Made by a program: the position numbers and the translations under genes. Below are positions 1-12,000 of a DNA stretch of 64,000 nt, one piece after another; within the stretch, counting starts at the first letter, position 1; each line of letters opens with the position of its first letter. Under the pieces are notes generated by a model that was given only the letters and a program-made list of their open reading frames with translations, was not told where the DNA came from and ran no database searches. Origin of the DNA: Megamerina dolium (Eukaryota; Arthropoda; Insecta; Diptera; Megamerinidae); contig OY978527.1 in NCBI GenBank assembly GCA_963854835.1, positions 39,065,040-39,129,039 on the forward strand, read 5' to 3'.

Positions 1-2166
1 GTAAGTATATTGACTTTTATAATTATTAAAATGTCAATGTCAATGATTTGTTTTTGTTGTGGTAAAAGTATCTACGCACGTTTATGAGCTTAAGTTTTTA
101 TATAAACTATCACAAATGTTAATATTAATGTTAATGTCCCATGATGGGGAACATACAGATTTAGTAAAATTGAATGCATATTAATGTCAATTGAATTTGG
201 TTATATTAACTAAATTAATCGATTGAAGTAATATATATATTTTTGAATTTAAAACAGCTTTCCGATTATATATAAAGCACATCAATCTTAACCAATAATA
301 TGATATTTTTCATGTAATTATGCCGTAAACATAATATAAACATCAATAACATTGATGTCTCGTTTTATACATATATGTTTACACAATCCATATCTTATAC
401 ACATGCATTACGTATTTTGTTGACCAATTTGAGGTTGTTGGTTTTGGATTAATTTCTGACAACGATTTCTATCGCTGCACAACAATTCCAATTGCATTCT
501 TCCACTCTCAATATTTTGTTTTATTTATTTTATTCTCATTCTTTCTTCCATAACACAAAAAAAAAACAACAACAACGTGTGATTCTCAACGGCATTATTT
601 GCATACGAAAATACGGCATCACTTCAAATGTGACAACAGAAAAAAAGAACAAGACACTTTAACAGCTGAACAATAAATTTTATTCAACTCAACGAATCTT
701 GAATCCTACGATGATCGTACGTTTGGCACAATGGAGAAGGGAGTTCTCTCCTGTTAAAACAATAATTCTTTTATAAAGTTAGATTCATGTTTTTCGTTTT
801 CCTGCCAATGAAAGTGTATTATACTTCTTTCTCTTTATTTTGGTTAATCATCCTATATTTTTCTGGTTTTTTTTTGTTTGTTTTTGTTTAAAAACAAATT
901 TGTATTTTTATATTGTATTTGCCACATCCTCAACGAACCCCAATGAGGTGAGTGAGTGTGTTGATTTTGCTTTGGGATAAAAATTGAGTTGCTGGTAGTG
1001 TTGTTAATTCATTTGGCCGTAAAATATTAGTTTTAATAATTACATTTATAATTCTGTGGTGCAGAAAAAATTCGAAAATAAATGCAATTTCTCAGCTAAC
1101 GTTTAACAATTTTGTTTTATGAAACAAACAAATAAAATGGGAAATGCCATAAAATTTTTTCATTAGCACTGATTGAAAACTTGCAACTTTTTGTAAAAAG
1201 TATGTGTTTTTCAAGAACATAAAAGGTATTTCAGTTATAAACTTTTAAATGTATATTGGTTTATATTTTTGCTTAGATTTGCCATTGAGCAAAATGACAG
1301 AAAAGTCTGAAATATGACAAAGGTTATGATAAGCACTTTTCCCCAAATTATACTATTTGTGTGCTATTTATAGCTTACCATCAAGGAGTCAAGGGTATAT
1401 TGAGTTCTTGCTTCCATTTGCAAAAGTCGAGAAATTGATATACATATAAATATAAAGCTGTAAAAGTGAAATTTTGTTTTTTTCTTGGTTTTCTTACAAT
1501 TCATGGAAATATGAATAATAAATTTTTTAATCTGATTTAAATAAACAAACAAAAAAATTAATTAAATACATTTTCAAAGTCCAGTAAAATCCTCTATCCA
1601 TCATGTTTCTATTGAGATACGTATAAAATAAAAACAAATTAAATTATTTCCTCATACAATTTTAATTGAAATAAAATTGTGCAAATTTCATCAATCTTCC
1701 ACCTGCATAAAATAATATCACATGTTGTTTCTGTAGCTTTTATCAAAACAATAATTTTTTTTTTCAACTGAAACAAGGATTTTAAATTAATCCCGCTTTA
1801 TAAGAATTAATCGAAGCGATTTTTAGGTTATAAAAAAAATTGGTGAAAACGCAAATTGCTTTTGTATGCTGCTTTTTTTGTTTATATATTTCGGTATTTG
1901 TCAAAACGTATGCACACTTATATACACATATGTAAATGTGGCCAAGTTGTAGGAAAAATTGTAATAGTGGTAGTGGTAAATAGTATGCTAGTATTAATAT
2001 TTGTGATGATGGCGATATTCATACATGCTTATACCGGTAGTGGTGTAATATAGCTTTTGTTGTTGCTGCTGTTGCTGCAATTGTTGCTATTGCACGTAAA
2101 ATATGAAGCAAGTAAAATTATTTGAGTTTCTATGATCGAGCTAGAAAATTGGAATTGTGAGGTATA
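1..2166 (+). other. AT-rich noncoding DNA, probable start of intron 1 of gene 1
   Basis: The window opens with GTAAGTAT, a perfect splice-donor consensus on the + strand, so an exon may end just upstream of base 1. The next 2.1 kb is AT-rich with homopolymer runs and short CAG-like repeats near 2056-2090. Small open frames here show no recognisable motif or codon bias. I see no gene in it. That base 1 is the donor of gene 1 is inference from the matching strand and the 5'-UTR acceptor at 16430. Confidence 0.5.
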
Positions 2167-3401
2167 CAGTGACTCAACTTTTCGATCGCATCGGTACTAA
2201 AAATTTTCTTTGTTTTTTGTCAAATTTCTGTTATTACTGTTAGAATAACAATTATTTGCGCAAAAACAAATAACCTTTCAATAATGAAGCAGACAAAAAA
2301 AGAAACTGAAAAAGTCCCGTTATTTTTTATTGTTCGAAAAATTTGAGTTGAAGGCACTCGATCAATTAGTTGATGCTGCTACAATTGTGCATTAGAGTGA
2401 TACGGTATTCCGGGATCAACGATGATATCCATGTTACAACCGAGGCCATACGAAAAGTTTTGCGTAAAAAAGGATACCATGGACGAGCCAAAATAAAAAA
2501 GCCTCTTTTAAAAGATCGCCATAAGAAATTGAGACTAGAGTTTGCCAAAAAATACAAAAATTTTACAAATAATGATTGGGCGAAGGTTATCTGGTCCGAT
2601 GAAACCAAAATAAACCGATTTGGTTCCGATGGCCGCCAATGGGTCTGGAAAAAACCCGGAGAAGAACTCAAGGATCGGCACATCCAACCAACGTTGAAGC
2701 ACGGCGGTGGAAATTTGATGATTTGGGGGTGCATGTCAACGGAAGGAATTGGAAAATGCGTCAGGGTGCAGGGACTGATGAAAGCTGATCAGTATATCGC
2801 CATTCTTGATGAAGGACTCCTTGGAAGCCTCAATAACTGGAGAAAAAGTGTGTCGGATATCATCTTCCAGCAAGACAATGATCCGAAACATACCGCCAGA
2901 ATTACGAAAGCTTGGATCCAAGATAAGCAAATTAGAGTACTTGACTGGCCCCCCCAATCACCTGACCTCAACCCGATAGAACACCTGTGGGTTGAGGTGA
3001 AGAAGGCCATTTCTTCTATCCCTGGAGACTGTCCTGATTTAAACACTTTGTGGCAACGAACACAGATGTCTTGGCAAAATATTCCCATGGAGACGTGTAA
3101 AAATCTGGTTGAGTCTATGCCAAGAAGAGTTCAAGCCGTAATTAAAGCTAAAGGAGGCCACACGAAATATTGAAGGCAAATATTCCGTAAAGTAAACTTA
3201 TTGATCGAATAAATTTTTTTCTTTAAAATTAAAGTACATGACTATAGAACTGAATTTTTTATTTTATTTTAATTTTAAAATACGCTTTTTTATTTCATTT
3301 AAACTGGGTTCAAAACTTTTTTGAATTGCACTTAAAAATAAAAAATTATAAAATAAAGTGTTCCTTTTTTGATCTCATTCGATCGAAAAGTTGAGTAACT
3401 G
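2167..3401 (+). mobile_element. Tc1-like DNA transposon with intact ends
   Basis: The ends are near-perfect inverted repeats: about 25 bp beginning CAGTGACTCAACTTTTCG on the left and CAGTTACTCAACTTTTCG (reverse complement) on the right. The element is flanked by TA on both sides (2165-2166 and 3402-3403), the canonical Tc1/mariner target duplication. It is 1235 bp long and carries one transposase frame of reduced length. Good ends with a truncated transposase suggest a fairly young but non-autonomous copy. Confidence 0.9.
2373..3173 (+). pseudogene. Tc1-family DD34E transposase, N-terminally truncated
   Basis: A cut-and-paste transposase of the Tc1 group, which would bind its own inverted repeats and move the element. 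The catalytic triad is visible: Asp in WSDETK, Asp in FQQDNDPKH, and Glu in DLNPIEHLW, with 34 residues between the last two (DD34E). The uninterrupted frame from ATG 2373 encodes about 266 residues, whereas complete Tc1 transposases are about 340. The missing part is most of the N-terminal paired-like helix-turn-helix region. Sequence upstream of 2370 still holds a possible original start near 2284 but is out of register, so a deletion rather than a different start is likely. The catalytic core looks intact but DNA binding should be lost. Confidence is high for family, moderate for inactivity. Confidence 0.9.
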
Positions 3402-3574
3402 TATATTGTATTTCAGTGTATAGTATAGTGTTTTTTTTTTTTTTTTGTTAAATCATTATAAAAGAATATCATCACATTTTCACTATGCAATGAATGAGTG
3501 GGGACAGAGACGAATAAACTTGCCCGTCCAAAAAATTTTTTGTATTAAACTTACGAACATGACATTCAATATTG

Positions 3575-3828
3575 ATTTGGTTCAGAATCAGGTCTGTGTG
3601 TTGAATCACCCGTCGTATTCACCTGATTTGGCATCGTGCGACTTCTTTTTGTTCCCAAAACTGAAATTCATATTGAAAGGATGCTTTTTTGATGACATTC
3701 AGACCATACAACGGGCTTCGACGAGGGCACTGGAGGCAATTCCGAAAAATGAGCTGGAACACGCGTTTGAATCACTATTAAATCGATGTAACAAGTGTAT
3801 TGAATCAGGAGGAGAATATTTCGAATAA
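3575..3828 (+). pseudogene. mariner-type transposase, C-terminal fragment
   Basis: The translated + strand contains HPSYSPDLASCDFFLFPKLK, the conserved block carrying the third catalytic Asp of mariner (DDxD) transposases. It is followed by a typical C-terminus ending ESGGEYFE and a stop. Everything upstream of about 3575 (DNA-binding domain and the first two Asp) is unrecognisable. No terminal repeats were found. It lies 170 bp beyond the Tc1 element and is an old, unrelated fragment. Confidence 0.75.
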
Positions 3829-6607
3829 ATATACCGAAAAATTAGCAGATATCGTATTTTAATTGTGTTTTCTAGAGGTAGTCTTAATACATAATTGTCA
3901 CACCTTGTACATATATGCACTCATTTTATGACTTAACTCCAATATTCAATTTTAGAGGGCATCAAGGTGAATTGTAAGATGAAAGACTACAATTATAGAA
4001 GAAATTGATTTATAAAATAGATAAACTTTCAAAAAATTACTAATGGCTATCTTGATTAAATTAAATTTTAGAAAAATAATAATAAAGTTTTCATCCCAGT
4101 TCTACTTTAAAAATATATCTAATGAATATTTATGTAATTAGACATTGAGGTTTGAGAAGTTCCCGGAGATATCTACCTGTCGCTTGGCAGATAGATCAAA
4201 TTACATAGTTACATAGAGCAATCAAAGGGGTTAAACTAGGAATTATCTATAAAATTTGATCCCTCTTAATTAATTACATATTTCACCTTATAGTCAATTA
4301 TATTTGGAATAAGGATGAATATTATTTATCAGTCAAGAATTGAGTGCTAAACAACGAATTACGCCTACTATTTCATATTTTTACGATTTTAATTGTTAAA
4401 TTAGAAATGGCAAATGTTTGTTTCTAAAAAAAATGTCTTTAGTTGATTTGTCAAAGCCTATAGGTATAGTTTTTCGACGATGTTACACAGAGAGTCACGA
4501 TCACCAGTAAAAAAAATCTTAAATCCTTTCGCACACGGTCACGGCACGAACGAACATCAGGAGGCTCATCACAGAGTCACAATCACTAGTTGTTGTTGCT
4601 TTAAATACAAAACTGAATCTTTCATAGAAAAAAAAGGTACCAAAAATCCTCTCGCGAACAGTCACAAAACGAACGAACATCAGGAGACTCATCAAAAACA
4701 TAACCACACAAATCACTCGATCACTAGATAATGATATTAATTCAGTGAAAAAAAGCCAAAACCTTCAAGACTGTGACTTTCTGTATAACATCGGCATAAC
4801 GACAATGACGACATAGAATTAAAAACGTATGTGCTTTATATGTGATAAAAGTGAAAATGTGTAGAAAATGAGATGACAAAAGACAACAAAGAGATAAAAA
4901 AAAGATAGGAAAAAATTAAGAAAAAACTTTACTACCAAAATGGATTATTGCCATTGTTTTGCACATTCGCTAACTGGCAAAGATTACACGAGTTGATGAG
5001 GCCATAAGTTGCATTGTTCTACATTTTTTTGTTTTTTTTTTTTGTATGATTTCTTTTTTTTTTCTTTTTTTTTGTGATTCAAACATTTGTTGTTTTTTTT
5101 TTTTTTGTATTCCTATTTAGATTTCTATTTTGTTGGTATTTTCCCATGATTCTACAGCAGCTATAGCAGAACAACATAAGAGATTACCTGAACGACAACA
5201 CTGGTATAAATGTCTCACCGCATTAAACCGGAAGAAGACATTTTTTTGTACCTTATTCATAATTTGTTCTTTTTTTATTGTCGTTATGAGAGCCTTCATA
5301 AAATATCATACTAGTACCGGTTTGTAATTCTGCATATCCTGTAGTTAAATGCATGGCACCTTGATATCTTACATTAAGTATTAACGCAAAGTTATTTTCA
5401 TAAATTCTTATTTCTATTTTCCTCATTATAAGAACAATGGAAAAATATTTTTAAGGAAATTTGAATCTCTCTTGTTCTTGTTTCTAAACCAAACAGAATT
5501 GAGGAACTCACAAGACAATCATGTCATCAAATTTGACAATAGCTTGAAAAATGTTGTTGCCTTACGTATATAAGTGACGTAGTAGAATACAACGCTGCAT
5601 GATACGAGTATGTGTCCAGTTAGGCTTAACTGTTGTGTGTCGTATAGTACGAACGGGTCCGAATTTAGACAAATCTGAATTATGACGACATGATTTTATG
5701 TGACTTTGCGAATCGCTTAAAAGTTATTAAATTTCTTATACTTTTTCGCTCGTTTTTCTGAAAAAGTATGAAAATCTCTATTTGCTTTTCTTATCATAAA
5801 ATTGTTTCCTGATTTCGTCATATGTATGGTTTTCTGTCTATGTTTGGTGCAATATTTGCCTGTACTTCCCACTTTGAAACTGCATGATCTCAATCTCCTT
5901 TACAGCTTATACATCGTGCAAAAACCGTAACGTACTTGTAGTATAATACATAGGTAACTTGCCAATTGAAAGAACGAATGCATGAATGAATATGCCTACA
6001 TGAGGTAAACACTAATGTATGAACATATGTTACGAGTACATGAAACGAACGAAGCAAAGAAACCAATAAATAGATGGATATAGGCTAGGTTGGTAAAGCA
6101 GCATGTTGCCATATTTACATAAATTACTATTGGCAATAATCCACAAAAAACATATTCGTATGTGTCTACCACCATCAGAATATGAAATCATTTCAAGAAT
6201 GGTAACATCTAAGAAACATGTGTAAAAAAAGAAGAAGAAAATCATATCAAGAATACAGAAAGTATTCCACTTCATAAGAATATAATTATTCAAGCACATA
6301 CCTACCAAAATCCCAACTTCTATTTGCTGTCGTTACGTTATTGACACCCCAAGTGTCTGACTTCTTTAATTACGTCTCTTGGACTTGGTCAAATAAAGAG
6401 TTTTCAACTGTTTTATCAGCTTTTCATCCGAGTGGACTTCTCTTATGATGCATATAGCCTCTGGCTATAAATGAAGGATTGAATTCAATTACATTTAACG
6501 TAACTTTCTTTCATGTATAAAATTTTATTTAGCTCATCCAATATATTTCGGCTTATGTTCTTTTGGAAATAAATAAACTGGCAAAAGAGGTACTATCTAA
6601 CTTTTTC
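3829..6607. other. noncoding intronic DNA
   Basis: No gene or RNA is recognisable. The stretch holds a diverged direct duplication (about 4490-4735) and long T-rich runs at 5020-5106. The short open frames show no family motifs. Confidence 0.6.
4490..4735. repeat. diverged tandem duplication
   Basis: Two related segments lie about 130 bp apart. Each has GAGTCAC-ATCAC-AGT, then an A-rich run, then a block containing ACGAACGAACATCAGGAG (4546-4563 and 4670-4687) followed by CTCATC. The similarity creates a short + strand open frame, but there is no other sign that it is coding. Confidence 0.65.
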
Positions 6608-6690
6608 CCTCTCTCTCTCTCTCTCTTTTCTCTCTCTCTCTCTTTTCTCTCTCTCTCTCTTTTCTATCTCTCTCTCTCTCTCTCTCTTTC
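6608..6690. repeat. (CT)n microsatellite
   Basis: About 80 bp of CT repeats broken by short TTTT interruptions. Directly visible. Confidence 0.95.
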
Positions 6691-6810
6691 ATTCGCTAAC
6701 TTCGTTTAAGTTTCAGTTGAGTAATTTCGAATCAGACTGATATACCGGGAATATTTAAAGGATAATATATATTTGTTTTTCTTTGTCCCCATTTTAACAT
6801 ATTTCTATCA

Positions 6811-8330
6811 TCATCATCATAGTTGGCCGGATAACCCTGGGTGGGTCTTCGGCTGCTTTAAAATCTTCCTCGAAATGGTTCTATCTTTCGCTAGTGTTCT
6901 CCAATTTCTGATGGTTATGGTGGCTGCATCACTCTCCATCACTTTTTCCAAGTTCTATAGCATGTGGAGAGCAGGATTTGTTACGAGGGGGGATTTTTAT
7001 TATCTCTCTCTCTCTCTCTCTCTCTCTGTGTGACCAGCCCATTTAAGTCGTTGAATTTTGATGGTGGCTATGATGTCGGGGCTATTATAAAGATGTTTAA
7101 GTTCGTGTTTGAAGCGTTTGCGCCATTCTCCTCCATCATTCACTGCGTCGAGGATGCGGCATAATATTCTTCGCTCAAATGTGCAGAGTCTTGATTCATC
7201 ATGACTGCTCGTAGTCCATGTTTCACTGCCATAGGTCAGCACTGGGCATATGAGGGTTTTATAAAGCTTAATTTTAATCGATCGGCTGAGTGCTCGGCTT
7301 TTAAGGTGTTTAGCAAGGGCGTAGTAGCTTTTGTTTGCTAACATTATTCGGCGTTGGATTTCTGTGCTGATGTTGTATGAGCTGTTCACGTTTACGCGAA
7401 GGTAGATGAAGGTAGATGAACAGTTTCAAATTTGTAGTTGCCGATGGTCAATTCATTCATCAGTATTTGATGTTGAAGGTGCTGATATTAATATTTTTGT
7501 TTTCTTTTCATTAATTTTTAGTCCCATGAGGCTTGCAGTCTGTTCGATCCGCAGGAAGATATCGATAATGTCTATGTCGTCAGCGTACGCGAACAGTTGA
7601 ACTGATTTATTAATAATAATCCCTCTCGTGTTGACACGCGAGTCCCTAATGACTTTCTCCAGGGCTAGGTTAAACAAAATACAGGATAGCGCGTCACCTT
7701 GTCGGAGTCCGTTTACTGTTTCGAATTCAGCAGATAGCTCATTTTCAATGCGTACAGTATTTCTTACCCGGCTCATTGTGCTTTTTACGAACCTTATCAG
7801 CTTACAGGGGATGCCAAACCCACTCATCGCCGATAAGCCGCTTTAAAGTCTATAAAGAGATGATACGTGGTGATGCCGTGCTTCCGTGTATTTTCTAGTA
7901 TTTGTCATAACACAAATATCTGGTCTTACGTTGAACAATTTTTCTGGAAGCCTGCTTGGTATTTACCTATTATATTGCTCACGAGAGGTTGAAGTCTGTT
8001 ATACAGTATATCGGACAAAATCTTGTAGATGATGTTAATTAGAGTTATTGGGCGATAGTTACTGCAGTTTAGTATATCGCCTTTTTTATGAATTGGGCAA
8101 ATGATTATGATTTCCCATTGCTCGGGTAGGCACTCAGACTCCCATAATTTGCATATAAGCTGATGTATGCGTTTCAGCGCATTTTCGCCTAAATTTTTAT
8201 AAATTTCTGCCCAGCCATTGTTTGTTGTTTTTGAGTTTTTGTATCTCAGCGATGAATTCATTATAGACCGGAGGACCTTCTGCTTCATTATTTTCTTGGG
8301 CATTTGTGTGGCAGTGCATTATTTCCTCAT
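6811..8330 (-). pseudogene. RTE-like LINE, reverse transcriptase remnant
   Basis: Reading the minus strand from 8303 downward gives reverse-transcriptase blocks in order: CPIHKKGD and NYRPITLINIIYKILS (8303-7926), GLRQGDALSCILFNLALEK and the catalytic FAYADDIDI (7827-7453), then the C-terminal region LICPVLTYGSETW, FERRILCRI and RLKWAGH (7389-7000). The residual tail KTHPGLSGQL near 6830 marks the end of the ORF, followed by short (ATGATG) repeats typical of RTE 3' ends. The endonuclease half is absent and at least two frameshifts separate the blocks. RTE assignment rests on the C-terminal motifs and the simple-repeat tail. It is a 5'-truncated dead copy. Confidence 0.85.
7003..7029. repeat. 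(CT)n tract inside the LINE reading frame
   Basis: A pure CT run. On the minus strand it reads (AG)n and encodes a run of Glu-Arg directly after the GH motif of the LINE C-terminus, where related elements have a G-R-P-R region. Confidence 0.9.
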
Positions 8331-8733
8331 TACTTGGCATATATTCTATATTTCTATAAACTATATAATTGTCACAATGTGCTAATCACAAAAACCAACA
8401 ATAATGGTTACAAAAAATTTGAACCAATTATAAAACATAACAAAATAATTGAATTATGCGACAATAGCATTGCAATTATATTTAATAAGGATAATATGAA
8501 TGAACCAATTTATCATACATATGTATTTGTTAAATACTACAATATAAATAAAATTTAATGAAATGCACACAAAGTTCAATACAATATTATTTATGCGATG
8601 CGACATCAATTCATACCAACGACGTAGACAGCTTAAATTTTTTTTTTTTTAATTAATTAATTAGTATGCTATAAACTTTATTATAATGACAGTGAATTTT
8701 TGTGCAGAAACAAAGCAAAAATAATATAATATA
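8331..8733. other. AT-rich noncoding DNA
   Basis: Nothing recognisable. It ends in the TATA target duplication (8730-8733) of the LTR retrotransposon. Confidence 0.6.
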
Positions 8734-9016
8734 TGTAGTATTTCAAAATGAATGATGTGTAAATTATTAGTATAATTATTATTTTATTAGTATAATTATT
8801 ATTATATATATATACATGTGTAGTGGTGAAACGTGAGTTCACATCGCGTTACTCGCGGTTTTACGACTGTCTTATTCCAATGCTCAACGAACAATAATAA
8901 TTATTTTGAATGGACGCTTCGACAATTGGCTGTTATGTCTCGTTAATTTTTGTTCGTCCACTTATTGTCTTGGCAGTGTTGCCACCTGTTGTTAATAGCC
9001 TATTCCCATTCCCACA
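8734..9016 (-). repeat. 3' LTR
   Basis: 283 bp, beginning TGTGGGAATGG and ending AATACTACA on the minus strand (TG...CA). It is identical by eye to the copy at 14488-14770. A clear polypurine tract is not obvious upstream of it; the best candidate is the short purine-rich AGGACGGCCAAA next to the LTR. Confidence 0.95.
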
Positions 9017-9051
9017 TTTGGCCGTCCTGATAGGTTATTCGACCCGAATGA

Positions 9052-12000
9052 CTAATGCCATGGTTTCATGAACTCAGATACTGTTGTTGTTTTATTTGGA
9101 CCTTCTTGGTTCCCTACCTTCTCTACTTCATACCTCCCGTTGTTTAACTTGACGGTTACCTTATACGGTCCGAGGTATTTGGCTTTTAGCTTTAAACTGG
9201 TTCCAAATTGAGTCCTTTTTATAGCTACTAAATCGTTAATTTTGTAGTCACGGTCCGGTTTTCTTTTCCTGTTAAATGTTCTACGATTCTCAATTTGGAT
9301 TTTGCCTATATTTTCCTGTGCAGTCTTTCTTATCGAATCTCGTTCGACATTTAATGCGTAAATTTCCGTGTCATTTAAAATTTCTCGTAGGTTCGGATAT
9401 TCTACTGTTCTCATTTCTAATCCGGTTAAAATTTTGAAAGGCGTTGTTTTCGTACTTCGCGGAGCAGTACTGTTAATAATTCGTTGGACTTTATCCACAT
9501 GACTGTACCAGTGAGCTGGGTTATTGTGACACATCTTAGAAATCATCGGAACAACTATCTTGTGAACACGCTCCACTTGTCCATTACCGCGAGGCACTCC
9601 TGTCGCTATCTGGAGGTGCTGTATGTTTTCACGCTCACAATATTCCCTAAAAATATTTGAAGTAAATGCGCTTCCTCTATCTGACACAATTCGTTTTGGA
9701 TTTCCGAAAGTCGCCGCTTGTTTTTGTAACCTATCAATAACTTCTTCTGCTCCTGTAGACTTGGTTGGATATAGCCAAACAAATTTGGAAAATCCATCTA
9801 CTACCACAAAAATATGATTGTATCTTTTCCGCGTCTCTGTTAGTGGACCAACGTGATCGATATGATACGTACCCAACGGTTCACATGCCTTGTCGATTGG
9901 CGTCAACAAACCTTCCTTTTTCCCTGTCTTTGCATCCGTTATTATGCACTCTACGCATCCTTTCACTACTCTACTGACCTTCGTACTCAAATTTGGTATA
10001 TAATAATACTTTTCCACCAACTCTTGCGTTTTCTTGGCTGCAAAATGACCTTGTCTATGTGCTAACTTTATGATCTCTTCCTCCATTACAGAAGGCACTA
10101 CTAAAAGTTCTTTGACGGGATCTTTATATAGCAAATCGTTTCTCATAAAAAAGTTTTCATAGCTGTCTTTTTCTAGCACTTTTTTCACCGCTCGTACCCA
10201 ATCGTCCTCTACTTGCGCTTCCCTCAATCTAAACTTTAACGAGTCTTCGATCAAAAGGCAATAGGCACGACTCAATGCATCCACGTGTTTCATCCGAGTA
10301 CCTGCTCTGTGTTCTATAACATAGTTGTACTCCTGCAAATACATTGCCCATCTCATTATCCTGTCTGGTACGTCCTGTTTTCTGACTGTCATTGCGAAAG
10401 CATTACAGTCTGTGACTATTTTGATTTTTATGTCTTTTACATAAATTTTCCACTTCTGTAAAGCTCTAATTATAGCTAAAACTTCCAGTTCATAGGAACT
10501 GTACCTTTCCTCGCTCGGTGAAGTCCTTCGGCTCAAGAATTCTACAGGATGAAATAACTGGTCTTCAGAATCTTTCTGTAGCAACACTGCTCCGTAACCA
10601 TACTTCGATGCATCTGCATGAATTTCTGTCTCAGCTGTTGGATTGTACAATTTTAAGGCTGGTGCATTCACCAATGCGTGTTTTAATCCCTGTATCGCTA
10701 ATAAGTGTTCGTCTTCTAACTTAAATTTCGCGTCTAGCCTAAGCAAATCTGTAAGCGGTTTGGCTACCACTGCATAATTTCTCACAAATCGCCTGAAAAA
10801 TGAAGTTAAACCCAAGAATCTTTGCATTTGTTTCTTATTTGCCGGTATTGGAAAATTTTCGATTGCAATTGTTTTCTCGTTTGATGGAAAAACTTTTCCG
10901 TTTTCGACAATATACCCTAAAAAATTTATCTGCCTCCTCAAATACTGACATTTGGTCCATTTAATGCTCAACCCATTTTCACTCGCGTGTTTCAACACAA
11001 TTTCAAGTTTTCGGACACCTTCATTTTCATCCTTTGCGGGAATCACAATGTCATCCATATAAACTATCATTGTTCCATCTTTCAACAAGTCCTGGAAAAT
11101 TGCTTGCACATAACGACAAAATACTGCTGGTGAATTTGAAATTCCGAACGGAACGAAGCAAAACTCATATTGCCCGTTCTGGGTCACGAAAGAAGTGTAT
11201 TTTCTTGAACTTGGCTCAATGGGCACGTGAAAAAACCCGTTTTTTAAATCGAGGGTTGTATATATTTTTGCCCCTTCCAATCTATCTAAAACCTCATCAA
11301 TTCGAGTCATGGGAAAATTGTCCCTTACTATTTTTTCATTGACTTTTCTGTAGTCACAGCACAATCGTTTAGATCCATCTTTCTTTGAAATAACAACTAC
11401 TGGCGAGGCATATTCTGAATTACTCCTCTTTATAATTCCTTCCTCTAACCAATTTGAAACTTGCTCATCAACCCAGCGTTGATCAGCATATGACATACGA
11501 CGCGGTCGTTGATAAACCGGTATTTCGTCAATCAAAATCAATTTCATCTCAATCGGAGAACTAACTGGCTTTTTTGGTACATAATTAGCTATTAAAGTCT
11601 CAATTTTTTCAGCCTCCGCTATTCCTACATTCGATAGATCCGTTTCGACACATACTTTACTTTGCTCAAAATCCGTGGTTAAGCATAACGCGTTAAATTC
11701 TTTCAACAATAAATTTTCCCCTGTGGTCTCTTCCATTTCAAACAAAACTTTGTCCTCTTTGTTGATCTCGTCACGCACTAATGACCCTGCACTAGTACTT
11801 TCCGCAATATCGTTACTCCTTACGAACGCCTTTCGTCCGGTTACCTCCGAAACCACCTTTTCCTTTGCAACCTCGTTCACGCTAGTGATGTCCCCTGCTA
11901 CCGCAGCCACAGGTTTATCGCCCACCCTGACGATATCTGTATGAACTGATAACTCCTTAACAGCCTCACACAGCACAACATCACTCCCTCTAGCGATTTC

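Noticed and set aside
4480..4731. 83-codon + strand frame
   Set aside because: It arises from a diverged tandem duplication; no motif, splice context or codon bias supports it.
6030..6308. 92-codon minus-strand frame
   Set aside because: AT-rich, motif-free, in otherwise noncoding intron sequence.
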